Below, one piece after another: positions 28,401-35,489 of a stretch of 64,000 nt of DNA (within the stretch, counting starts at the first letter, position 1; each line of letters starts with the position of its first letter). Source of the DNA: Granulicella sp. L46 (GTDB taxonomy: Bacteria; Acidobacteriota; Terriglobia; Terriglobales; Acidobacteriaceae); assembly GCF_009765785.1 (NCBI RefSeq), contig NZ_LMUT01000015.1:25708-89707 (forward strand). The letters are read 5' to 3'. The translations under genes were made by a program, and so were the position numbers. The notes under the pieces are model-generated. The model ran no database searches. It had not been told where the DNA came from and saw only the letters and a program-made list of their open reading frames with translations.

Positions 28401-29264
28401 TTCCCAAACTACAGCCAAATCCTGGTCCCGCGTCATAACACCTTCGCGAACTATAACGGCCTGCAGATCGTGGCAGTCAAGCAGATCGGGAGGCTGAACT
28501 TCAATGTGAACTATTCATACTCCAAAGCGCTCGGCATTCTCGGGTCGGCGGCCGACTTCAACTGGACTGCCGGTATGGATCCATTCAATTTACTGAATAA
28601 CTACGGGCCGCTGAACTTCGACCGTTCGCAAATTCTCAACCTGAGCTATTCGTATCAAACTGGCAGGTTCACGGATAAGCGTGTGCTGGGCGCGCTCATT
28701 AACGGGTGGCTGATCTCAGGCATCACGAACCTCCAGAGTGGACCGAACATGCAGACGGGCGTCAGCGCCTCGCCGGGTTACTACCTCCAGGGAAACATCG
28801 GCCAGGGAGCGACTGCCTATCCAGTCGAGTCGCAGTCGATCCTTGGAACGCCCGACGTCAACCTGCAGCCGAGGCTAACCTGCAATCCGGCAAAGGGACT
28901 GGTGGCGCATCAGTATCTCAACCCGAACTGCTTTGCGCTGCCGTCGATTGGAACCAACGGCCAGTACATTGAGCCCTACGCTCACGGACCGGGATTCTTC
29001 AATACGGACCTGACTCTGGAGAAGACCTTCCATATCGGTGGAACCAGGACTCTGCGTCTGCGCTACGCGGCGTTCAACTTCATCAACCACCCGCTGAACA
29101 GCTTTGGCACCGGATACGCATCGCAGACCACACTGCAGTTGAGCGATACGTCTCCGAATGGAACGCCTGAAACGGCAACGTATGACCCGAGCGAAGGCTT
29201 CGGGTCGGCTCCGCTCAAGCTTGGACGGCGCATCTCTGAAGTGTCATTAGTGTTCAGCTTCTAA
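25476..29264 (+). CDS. TonB-dependent receptor, Oar-like, alpha-glucan locus
   Basis: A 1262-residue outer-membrane receptor with an extended N-terminus before the signal peptide core, which ends AHAQ. A carboxypeptidase-regulatory-like domain follows (about 42-130, AASLSGTVEDTTGASVPGA, SGDYKVTIEHAGFK), then a plug (about 140-290) and a beta-barrel ending EVSLVFSF. It is longer than the receptor at 5471 and clearly a different paralogue. ATG 25476 has a strong GGAGG. The GH31 gene follows in the same direction after a GC-rich hairpin. With GH71 on the other side, the likely cargo is an alpha-linked gluco-oligosaccharide. Confidence 0.9.
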   Translation: MKRNLIEVETARPWFVCRGRGFLNLSVCLILLAMLSSPAHAQVGAASLSGTVEDTTGASVPGATVTIQNTASGLQRHLQSNSAGEFSFSAVPSGDYKVTIEHAGFKQLVRPAIHLNAGDSIALTDLQLTVGDVSQSVTVSTTTAGLPLDSGQLSSTITAGDLDRLSIVGRDATELESILPGFAIRNLGSTNAAPDFSQVQIGQPTPYASNGSPVAGITLKLDGASLTDAGNFGAALMNIDDAFVSEVQVQTSNFGADQSNGPVIIQGVTKSGTDKYHGSVYTYARTYQLDANDWLANYNGLARPEDRYIYPGGTISGPIPHTKKVTFFAGAEYDAQRNIYAYGSSGSAIIHALVPTQALRNGDFSQAALDNFLGPEATNGNYGTFNVAPTYGDDRTPLTNGNIAPWLDPGAMALVNGTLPLPTRTQTGTDGFNWDQQNLVNNNVSQFVGRVDYNITPRNIFFARYSFEKQKQGQPEVPYYSPASSSVMGGVNTPGYGVNNDVWVHSGSINYVTQFTPTLTNEMYATITSFLQSFDARDISALQKGAIDYPYNGAFANNDTQYPQLGTYTTYGGLPLGLWPDYSENPLELKKLQPNIGDNLTKVWGKHVVKIGIFSQRTSNNQTATNPSTNGIIQNYYYGPAGTYFADYNGTYPDGSPAYGNPHFNSGNALANFFEGQIQDWHQQNFNPYTDLYFWNTDFYAQDTWRVASNFVLTYGARISKLGAWQDAHGIGASVWIPSLYTSEYNATTNPLPGLTWHGNNPSIPNSGVGTPPVYFEPRFGFSFDVFKTGKTVIRGGAGVYRFHDSVTDVANEFALAENVRYTDLQGFGGNTLKGVSSLQLDPYTYGNTGPGSTETYISPSTIYGLDPSDNNEPVTNNYSLSVAQQLPGRWILQISYAGNNTNSMMNNGTTQAVVLNNVNAIPVGTLFTPTAAAAINAGAGYNACDPTGCTPQQAASLDNIYNYPGDKAVQKARPFPNYSQILVPRHNTFANYNGLQIVAVKQIGRLNFNVNYSYSKALGILGSAADFNWTAGMDPFNLLNNYGPLNFDRSQILNLSYSYQTGRFTDKRVLGALINGWLISGITNLQSGPNMQTGVSASPGYYLQGNIGQGATAYPVESQSILGTPDVNLQPRLTCNPAKGLVAHQYLNPNCFALPSIGTNGQYIEPYAHGPGFFNTDLTLEKTFHIGGTRTLRLRYAAFNFINHPLNSFGTGYASQTTLQLSDTSPNGTPETATYDPSEGFGSAPLKLGRRISEVSLVFSF

Positions 29265-29274
29265 CCTGGGCTCT

Positions 29275-29304
29275 GGCCGCGGCGGTGGAGACACCGTCGC
29301 GGCC
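29275..29304 (+). terminator. Strong hairpin after TonB receptor, terminator or attenuator
   Basis: A 13-base stem (GGCCGCGGCGGTG with CACCGTCGCGGCC, one G-T pair) closed by a GAGA tetraloop, 10 bases after the receptor stop and about 70 bases before the GH31 start. The following bases are only moderately T-rich, so partial termination or mRNA stabilisation is possible. Confidence 0.6.
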
Positions 29305-29377
29305 CTTGCTTCCTTGATTGGCAACGCCGCAGCTCGGCGGCGCCTCGGTAGACCTGTTGGATTTTGTGGAGAAGCAA

Positions 29378-31936
29378 ATGCCCGGACGAAGAGTCACCGG
29401 TTCGTTCAGTTCGCTCTTTCTCTGTGCTACGGTCGCAGGTTTTTGCGTGTCGGCGCAAACCCGTCCGGCAACCCCGTCGGGAATTGCTTCGTTTTCGTCG
29501 ATCACCAGCGCATCACCACTTCCGAACGGAGTCGAGTTGCATCATGGCGATCTGGTGATGCAAATTACAGCGCTGCGAGAAGATGTGTTGCGTATTCGCG
29601 CCTCAAATACGGGCGCACTGCCTGAAGATGCGAGTTGGGCAGTTCTGGCTGAGGCCCGAGCCGCGTCGGTAAACGTGACCCAGGATAGCGACGAGAACAC
29701 CGTGACATTTCACACTGCCGCGTTGCATGTCTCCATCAATCGCGCTACGGGACTTATGACGTTGACGGATTCGACGGGTACAGTTTTGCGGCAGGATGCA
29801 GAGCCGATGCAGTTCGATGGCAACGGCTTTCGTCTCGCGGATACGATGCCCGCAGACGAGCATTACTTCGGTCTCGGTGACAAGACGGGAGCCTTCGATC
29901 ATCGCGAGGCGGCCTTTCGTTTATGGAATACCGATGCATATGGTTGGCAGGAGTCGACCGACCCGCTCTACAAAAGCATTCCGTTTTATCTGACGTATCG
30001 CGCGGGGGTATCGCTCGGCGTGCTGATCGATAACACCTGGCCGTCATCATTCGACTTTGGCAAGACGGTCGGTAATACGGTGCAGTATCGCGCAGAAGGC
30101 GGCCCGGCGAACATCTACATTCTGTACGGGCCTTCCGCAAAGGAAGTGCTAAAGAGCTATGCATGGCTGACTGGGCCGACTCCGCTTCCGCCCCTATGGA
30201 CATTGGGTTTCCAGCAGTCGCGCTACAGCTACATGACGCAGGATCGCGTGCTGCAGGTCGCCGAGCAGCTGCGTAAAGACAAGATTCCTTCCGACGCCGT
30301 ATACCTTGACATTGATTACCAGGAGAAGAACCGTCCCTTCACGATTAACAAGGACGCGTTTCCGGACATGGCAGCAATGGTGAAGACACTCCATGCGGAA
30401 AAGTTCCACGTGGTCGCAATCACGGATCTACATATCCCGTTCCTCCCCGGACAGGATTATCCGCCCTTCAATAGTGGCGTCGCCGGCGATGAGTTTGTAA
30501 AAAACTCGGACGGAACGACGTTCGTGGGCAAGGTTTGGCCCGGGCCCAGCGTGTTTCCGGATTTCACGAGGGCGCAGACGCGTGCATGGTGGGGAACGCT
30601 CTACAAGAACCTTGCACAGATTGGGATCGACGGATTCTGGAATGACATGAATGAGCCTTCAGTGTTCAACGATCTCAAAACTATGCCATGCTCGGCGGTG
30701 CATCGCATCGACGAACCAGGCTTTGCGATACGCACGGCGACGCATTGCGAGATCCATAACGTATACGGAATGGAAAACTCGCGTGCAACATTCGAAGGCC
30801 AACTTGCCCTGAAGCCAGACGTCCGGCCGTTCGTCCTGACACGAGCTTCGTATGCAGGAGGACAGCGGTATGCGGCGACATGGACCGGCGACAACTCCGC
30901 CACCTGGAATCATTTGCGTCTGACGACATCGATGCTAAAAAATCTGGGGCTCAGCGGATTTGCCCTTGCCGGAGCCGATGTAGGAGGCTACGCGGGAACG
31001 CCCACGCCCGAGCTGCTCACCAAGTGGCTTGAAATCGCAGCGTTTCAGCCGATCGATCGCGACCATGCGGAGAAGGGCACGGGAGATCACGAAGTGTGGG
31101 CCAACGGACCAGCGCAGGAAGACATCCGGCGCCGCTTCATCGAAACTCGCTACCGGCTCCTTCCCTACCTTTACACCGTGACGGAAGAAGATACGCATAC
31201 GGGACTGCCGCTGTTGAGGCCGCTGTTTCTCGAGTTTCCAGATGCGGCTGCAGATCGGCATCCGCTGGACGTTGATCTCAATACGTCAGGGGAGTTCATG
31301 GTGGGACCGGATCTGTTGGTTGCTGCGCCAGCTTTTGAAGACCAGTCCGGTGATTACGAGGCAACACTTCCCTCCCGTGGCTGGTATGACTTTTGGACCG
31401 GCCGACAGGTGGCGGAGGGCCTGGAAAAGGTGCAGGCCGGTGGGCTCCAGCCCGAGTCCGCGCTGGGGCCGGTCCTGCTGGCAGTGCGCGTTCATCGCGA
31501 CTTGTCCACGCTCCCGGTCTTCGTCAGGCCGGGAACAATCCTTCCGATCGAGCCGCTTGTGCAGAGCACCGAAGAGCAGCCCTCCGGTCCACTGACGTTG
31601 CGTGTATTTCCGGGCCCGAACTGCGGCGGACATCTCTATCAGGATGATGGAACGAGCTTCGCCTACAAACGGGGTGAATTTCTGCAGATGGCCTTTTCCT
31701 GTCAAACCTCGGAAAATCAAACCGGGATAACCATACACATCGGAAAACATGCTGGAAGCTATCCGGCGTGGTGGAACGAGATCGCGGTGCAGGTGAACGG
31801 GTTGTCAACCAGACCCTCATCCGTGACCGTGAATGGAAAACCTGCAAACTTCACCTATGCGGACACCTCGGCCACCATCGTAGCGAAGGACAGCGGGGAT
31901 GGCATCGACGTTGTCGTGGAGTCCACTGCCCATTAG
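29378..31936 (+). CDS. Exported GH31 alpha-glucosidase
   Basis: An 852-residue GH31 enzyme that should release terminal alpha-glucose (or alpha-xylose) from oligosaccharides. A signal peptide is followed by an N-terminal beta-sandwich (FGLGDKTGAFDHR), a (beta/alpha)8 barrel and two C-terminal beta domains. The nucleophile Asp is in DGFWNDMNEPSVF and the acid/base Asp in ATWTGDNSATW, both intact. ATG 29378 is preferred over an upstream in-frame TTG at 29318, because GGAG lies six bases before it and the signal peptide starts there. It lies directly downstream of the TonB receptor. With secreted GH71 as the endo-enzyme, it probably completes alpha-1,3-glucan breakdown in the periplasm. Confidence 0.92.
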   Translation: MPGRRVTGSFSSLFLCATVAGFCVSAQTRPATPSGIASFSSITSASPLPNGVELHHGDLVMQITALREDVLRIRASNTGALPEDASWAVLAEARAASVNVTQDSDENTVTFHTAALHVSINRATGLMTLTDSTGTVLRQDAEPMQFDGNGFRLADTMPADEHYFGLGDKTGAFDHREAAFRLWNTDAYGWQESTDPLYKSIPFYLTYRAGVSLGVLIDNTWPSSFDFGKTVGNTVQYRAEGGPANIYILYGPSAKEVLKSYAWLTGPTPLPPLWTLGFQQSRYSYMTQDRVLQVAEQLRKDKIPSDAVYLDIDYQEKNRPFTINKDAFPDMAAMVKTLHAEKFHVVAITDLHIPFLPGQDYPPFNSGVAGDEFVKNSDGTTFVGKVWPGPSVFPDFTRAQTRAWWGTLYKNLAQIGIDGFWNDMNEPSVFNDLKTMPCSAVHRIDEPGFAIRTATHCEIHNVYGMENSRATFEGQLALKPDVRPFVLTRASYAGGQRYAATWTGDNSATWNHLRLTTSMLKNLGLSGFALAGADVGGYAGTPTPELLTKWLEIAAFQPIDRDHAEKGTGDHEVWANGPAQEDIRRRFIETRYRLLPYLYTVTEEDTHTGLPLLRPLFLEFPDAAADRHPLDVDLNTSGEFMVGPDLLVAAPAFEDQSGDYEATLPSRGWYDFWTGRQVAEGLEKVQAGGLQPESALGPVLLAVRVHRDLSTLPVFVRPGTILPIEPLVQSTEEQPSGPLTLRVFPGPNCGGHLYQDDGTSFAYKRGEFLQMAFSCQTSENQTGITIHIGKHAGSYPAWWNEIAVQVNGLSTRPSSVTVNGKPANFTYADTSATIVAKDSGDGIDVVVESTAH

Positions 31937-32116
31937 AGAAACGAAAGTCACGTCTCACGGCGCTTAGGTCTGCAAAACATGGCATGCCTGCAGGCAAAGC
32001 TTCCGCGGCCGGTGTGCGACGAATCTGCCAAACACCGAAAAAGAATTGGGCGCGTACACCGATATGCCTCTACAATTCGTATCTGCGTGTAATCGCCAAG
32101 ACTGAGGGACCTGAAA

Positions 32117-32488
32117 ATGGCCGAGAAAACGATCATCGAAAAAGCCGCTATGGCAGTTGGCTACGGAATTGCCATGGCAGAAGATGTGGCTGGCGCGGCC
32201 AAAACGGCGGTTGGCGCGGCGGTGACGACAGTGACAGAAGTCTTGCATAAAGCCCCTGCCGCGAAGGCTCCGGTTAAGCAGGCCGTCAAAAAAGCGCCCA
32301 CAAAGAAGGTCGCAAAGAAGGCCGCAAAGAAAGCACCCGTCAAGAAAACCATCAAGAAACCCGTGGCCAAAACGGCGGGTAAGAAGTCAACCCCGAAGAA
32401 TGCTGCCAAAAAGGTTGCCGCCAAGAAGACGCCGGCGAAGAAAGCCGTAAAGAAAGCCGTAAAGAAGACTGCCCAACGGCGGAAATAA
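32117..32488 (+). CDS. Histone H1-like lysine/alanine-rich protein
   Basis: A 123-residue, very basic protein. The first 45 residues are Ala-rich and amphipathic (AEDVAGAAKTAVGAAVTTV). From about residue 48 to the end it is built of short KKA/KKAP/AAKK units, like the tails of eukaryotic histone H1, Bordetella BpH1 and Pseudomonas AlgP. Such proteins bind DNA through charge and condense the nucleoid or modulate transcription. It starts 180 bases after the GH31 stop and 12 bases before a second, related small gene. The repeat-rich tail may vary in length between strains. Function is inferred from composition only. Confidence 0.68.
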   Translation: MAEKTIIEKAAMAVGYGIAMAEDVAGAAKTAVGAAVTTVTEVLHKAPAAKAPVKQAVKKAPTKKVAKKAAKKAPVKKTIKKPVAKTAGKKSTPKNAAKKVAAKKTPAKKAVKKAVKKTAQRRK

Positions 32489-32500
32489 CTGTGAGGAACT

Positions 32501-32695
32501 ATGGCGAACGATAAGGCAAAGAAGAAGGCTGTGAAGAAGGTTGAAAAGGCCGTCAGAAAAGCCGTTAAAAAGGGCGTAACCGAGAATGCAGTAGAGGAAG
32601 CGGTCGGCCTTGGCTTATCTAAACCCCCCATCAAGAAAAAGGCAGTCGGCAAAGCGGCAGTAGCTGAGGATACGCAGGCTGCAAAAAGAGCCTGA
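32501..32695 (+). CDS. Small lysine-rich protein paired with the histone-like gene
   Basis: A 64-residue basic protein (MANDKAKKKAVKKVEKAVRK, then PPIKKKAVGKAAVAED). GAGG lies before the ATG. It shares the KKA composition of the preceding gene but has an acidic patch in the middle (TENAVEEAVG). With a gap of 12 bases, the two are very likely co-transcribed and co-translated. It may be a partner or a degenerate duplicate of the histone-like protein. No domain is recognised. Confidence 0.6.
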   Translation: MANDKAKKKAVKKVEKAVRKAVKKGVTENAVEEAVGLGLSKPPIKKKAVGKAAVAEDTQAAKRA

Positions 32696-32816
32696 CACTG
32701 TACCTGCTTCTTCCCTTCAGTTGCGCCAACTCAAGGAACTCCTCCCGCAATGCCGGATTCTCGAGCGCGCATTCGTCAGCGCGCGCCCCTACCCGTGTAA
32801 CACCCAATCCCACTAT

Positions 32817-32834
32817 CGCCGTCCGCGCAGGACC
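32817..32834. repeat. 18-bp element CGCCGTCCGCGCAGGACC, copy 1
   Basis: A perfect copy of an interspersed element with a GTCC/GGAC inverted repeat around GCGCA. It lies 34 bases upstream of the pfkA start and could affect that gene's leader. Confidence 0.7.
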
Positions 32835-32868
32835 GTTATCATCTTCAAGGTCGACTTGGAGGTATGAA

Positions 32869-33906
32869 ATGCGTATTGGAATGCTCACCGGTGGTGGAGA
32901 TTGCCCCGGACTCAACGCCGTCATCCGCGCCGTAGTGCGCAAAGGCATCCTCCACTACAACGACGAATTCATCGGCTTCCTCGAAGGCTGGCGCGGCGTC
33001 ATCGACGACCGAACCATGCCCCTCGACCTCGTCACCACCACCGGCATCCTGCAGCGCGGTGGCACCATCCTCCGCTCCTCCCGCACCAACGTCAAAAAAA
33101 TCGAAGGCGGCTTCGAGCGCTGTCTCGAAGTCATCGCCCTCCACAAGCTCGACGCCCTCATCGCCATGGGCGGCGACGACACCCAGTCCATCTCGGTCGA
33201 ACTCGCCAAGCGAAACATCAACGTAGTCGGCGTCCCCAAGACCATCGACAACGACCTCTCCGGCACCGACGCCTGCTTCGGATTCGACACCGCCGTCACC
33301 ATTGCCACCGAAGCCATCGACCGCCTCCACTCCACCACCGAAGCCCACAGCCGCGTCCAGGTTGTCGAAGTCATGGGCCGCGACGCCGGCTGGATCGCCG
33401 TCACCTCCGGCATCGCCGGCGGCGCCGACGTCATCCTCGCCCCCGAAAATCCCATCGACATCGACGACGTAGTCCGCCTCCTCCGCGCCCGCTGGGAAAG
33501 CGGCAAGCGCTTCGCCATCGTCGTCGTCGCCGAAGGCGCGAAGCTCCCCGAACACACCGGCCAAACCTCCGTCGGCACCAAGCTCGACTCCTTCGGCCAC
33601 GTCCGCCTCAGCGGCATCGGCCAGGTCCTCGCCGAAGAAATAGAAAAGCGCACCGGCTACGAAACCCGCAGCGTCAACCTCGGCCACACCCAGCGCGGCG
33701 GAACCCCCACGGCCTACGACCGCATGCTAGCCACCCGCTACGGCATCGCCGCCATCGACCTCGTCCACCAAGGCAAATTCGGCCAACTCGTCGTCCTAAA
33801 AGGCACGCAAATTTCCACCATCCCCATCGCCGACGCCATCGCCAAAACCCGCACCGTCACCCCCGACCTCTTCGAAGTAATCAAAAGCCTCCAGCCCCAA
33901 CCCTGA
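32869..33906 (+). CDS. pfkA: 6-phosphofructokinase, residues of the pyrophosphate-dependent type
   Basis: A 345-residue phosphofructokinase, phosphorylating fructose 6-phosphate in glycolysis. Family motifs are GMLTGGGDCPGLNAVIRA, PKTIDNDLSGTD, VEVMGRDAGWIA and LGHTQRGGTP. The numbering coincides with E. coli PfkA. At the specificity positions this protein has Asp104 (GGDDT, bases 33178-33180) and Lys124 (VPKTIDND, 33238-33240). ATP enzymes such as E. coli's have Gly at both sites, whereas Asp104 with Lys124 is the established signature of pyrophosphate-dependent PFK. It is therefore more likely to use PPi and work reversibly, despite the ATP-PFK label such genes often carry. GGAGG lies before ATG 32869. 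Confidence 0.93.
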   Translation: MRIGMLTGGGDCPGLNAVIRAVVRKGILHYNDEFIGFLEGWRGVIDDRTMPLDLVTTTGILQRGGTILRSSRTNVKKIEGGFERCLEVIALHKLDALIAMGGDDTQSISVELAKRNINVVGVPKTIDNDLSGTDACFGFDTAVTIATEAIDRLHSTTEAHSRVQVVEVMGRDAGWIAVTSGIAGGADVILAPENPIDIDDVVRLLRARWESGKRFAIVVVAEGAKLPEHTGQTSVGTKLDSFGHVRLSGIGQVLAEEIEKRTGYETRSVNLGHTQRGGTPTAYDRMLATRYGIAAIDLVHQGKFGQLVVLKGTQISTIPIADAIAKTRTVTPDLFEVIKSLQPQP

Positions 33907-33926
33907 CCCGCAACATGTCAGCCGCC

Positions 33927-33956
33927 CCACCCGTACGCGCTTTTGCGGACGGGTGG
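33927..33956 (+). terminator. Hairpin after pfkA
   Basis: An 8-base perfect stem (CCACCCGT with ACGGGTGG), extended by CGC/GCG across one mismatch, 20 bases after the pfkA stop. There is no T-tract on the plus strand, so termination would be Rho-assisted, or the hairpin protects the mRNA end. Confidence 0.45.
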
Positions 33957-34001
33957 AAAACGGTGCATGTCTTCTCCACCAATCACCACCAAATTAATTC
34001 T

Positions 34002-34019
34002 CGCCGTCCGCGCAGGACC
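34002..34019. repeat. 18-bp element CGCCGTCCGCGCAGGACC, copy 2
   Basis: A perfect copy in the pfkA-34089 gap, preceded by CT as in copies 3 and 5. It lies 69 bases before the next start codon. Confidence 0.7.
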
Positions 34020-34088
34020 TGTTAACCAAAGCCCTCCCCAGCCGTTGTACAGAGTGAACACCTACTCATCGGTTAAACAAGGAGCGCC

Positions 34089-34538
34089 ATGAATAACGCC
34101 ATCGACTCGATCGCTACCGGCTTTACGATCTGCTGGATCATCTGGGTCGTCTTCACCAACGTCCGTCGCTTCCTGATCGCCAAAACCAAGGCCAGCCTCC
34201 AGGAAAAAGTTCTCCAACGCATCGACTCCTCCGACGCCCTCACCTCCCTAGCCGCCAACGAATCCGGCCGCCGCTTCCTCGAGTCCATCACCGTCGAAGA
34301 AAACAAAGTCAGCTCCCCCTTCGGCCGCATCCTCTTCGGCGTCCAGGCCGGCCTCGTCCTGCTCTGCTTCGGCGTCGCCATTCTCACCCTCCACCGCCAC
34401 ATCTACGATCCCGCCGGAGGCTTTATCATCGTAGGCACTGGAGGCATCGGTCTTGGACTCGGCTTTCTCACTGCTTCGGCTGCCAGCCTCTTCGTATCCC
34501 GCAAGCTCGGGCTCATCAGCCGTGAATCGCGCGGTTGA
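34089..34538 (+). CDS. Small inner-membrane protein of unknown function
   Basis: A 149-residue protein with three hydrophobic segments: residues about 8-24 (TGFTICWIIWVVFT), about 80-98 and about 108-132. The middle (about 30-75) is a charged cytoplasmic or periplasmic loop. AAGGAG lies before the ATG. No family is recognised. It precedes and slightly overlaps the possible long form of the ECF sigma factor gene, so it may belong to the same unit and serve as its membrane-linked partner. Confidence 0.62.
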   Translation: MNNAIDSIATGFTICWIIWVVFTNVRRFLIAKTKASLQEKVLQRIDSSDALTSLAANESGRRFLESITVEENKVSSPFGRILFGVQAGLVLLCFGVAILTLHRHIYDPAGGFIIVGTGGIGLGLGFLTASAASLFVSRKLGLISRESRG

Positions 34539-34554
34539 TCCCACCACCGCAGCC

Positions 34555-35079
34555 ATGCCCAGCTCGCTAGAGCACGCTGCCGCCCCGGCCGCCGTTCTCA
34601 GCGAGCTGGCCTTTCAGCGTCTCTACGACACCAACGCCACCTCCATCCACAGCTACCTCCTCGCCGTCTCCGCCCGCCGCGATGTAGCCGACGACCTCCT
34701 GCAAGAAACCTTCTGCCGCCTCCTCCTCCACCCAAAATCCACCGCCCATCTCGACACCCTCGAGCTCCGCCGCTACCTCTTCCGCATCGCCACCAACCTC
34801 CTCCGCGACCGCCACCGCTCTGGCGATACCACCCCCTTCGCCGACCCGCCCGAGCCCACCACGCATCCCTCCCTCGACAACACAATCGACATCCGCACCA
34901 TGCTCCAACACCTCAAGCCCCGCGACCGCGAGCTCCTCTGGCTCGCTTACGTCGAAGGCATGGACCACACAGAAATCTCCCAAGCCACCGGCCTCAACCG
35001 CCTCAGCGTGCGAACCCTCCTCTTCCGCGCCCGCAACAAAGCAAAACAATTCCTAACTCCCGCGAGAGCTTCCCTATGA
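34555..35079 (+). CDS. ECF-type RNA polymerase sigma factor
   Basis: A 174-residue sigma factor with region 2 (FQRLYDTNATSIHSYLLAVSA, then DDLLQETFCRLLL) and region 4 (LKPRDRELLWLAYVEGMDHT and the recognition helix NRLSVRTLLFRARNKAKQFL). It directs RNA polymerase to a specific promoter set. The start is uncertain: ATG 34555 gives a normal length, while an in-frame GTG at 34522 overlaps the previous stop and the frame extends to 34453. None has a strong binding site. Its stop overlaps the next gene as ATGA, implying tight coupling with a possible anti-sigma protein. Confidence 0.85.
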   Translation: MPSSLEHAAAPAAVLSELAFQRLYDTNATSIHSYLLAVSARRDVADDLLQETFCRLLLHPKSTAHLDTLELRRYLFRIATNLLRDRHRSGDTTPFADPPEPTTHPSLDNTIDIRTMLQHLKPRDRELLWLAYVEGMDHTEISQATGLNRLSVRTLLFRARNKAKQFLTPARASL

Positions 35080-35447
35080 CCCCCCACGACCAGTCCCCCA
35101 ACCCCACCAACCCAGCGCCCAACGACGACCAACTCCGTCGCGTCTTCCGCACCTACGCCGCCGCCCTCTCCGCCGAGCACACCCCGCCGCCCGCCACCGC
35201 CATCCTCTTCCGCGCCGAACGCCGCCGCCGCCGCGCCGCCATCCAGCGCGCCGAGCGCCCCCTCCTCATCATGCAGACCCTCGGTGTCCTCTCCGCAGTC
35301 TTCGCCGCCGCGTGGCTCCTCTACCGCTTCGCCCCACACACCTTTCCCACACTCAACTCCACAACCCTCGCCCTTTCCATCGCCTGCACCACCCTGGTCC
35401 TCGCCGGCTGCTGGACCATGCTCCGCGCCAGCCGTCCCTCCGCTTAG
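35076..35447 (+). CDS. Small membrane protein, probable anti-sigma factor
   Basis: A 123-residue protein coupled to the sigma gene by a 4-base ATGA overlap. The N-terminal 75 residues are hydrophilic and Arg-rich (RAERRRRRAAIQRAE). Two hydrophobic spans follow (about 70-87 and 95-112). The topology, a soluble N-terminal region with a membrane tail directly after an ECF sigma gene, fits an anti-sigma factor. The zinc-finger HXXXCXXC motif of the common class is absent. The role is inferred from gene order. Confidence 0.62.
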   Translation: MTPHDQSPNPTNPAPNDDQLRRVFRTYAAALSAEHTPPPATAILFRAERRRRRAAIQRAERPLLIMQTLGVLSAVFAAAWLLYRFAPHTFPTLNSTTLALSIACTTLVLAGCWTMLRASRPSA

Positions 35448-35489
35448 CTCACCTGGAACTTCGGGTGCCCATTCATGAAGGCCCCATCG

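Noticed and set aside
32631-32948. Minus-strand frame overlapping the pfkA start, with a protein-like stretch ENPALREEFLELAQLKG
   Set aside because: It starts inside pfkA, has no ribosome site and conflicts with the pfkA leader and the 18-bp repeat. It might be a remnant of an old gene, but this cannot be supported.
32901-34025. Long Arg/His/Pro-rich plus-strand frame across pfkA
   Set aside because: It is a shadow of pfkA produced by its C-rich codons; the composition is unlike any protein and pfkA is unambiguous.
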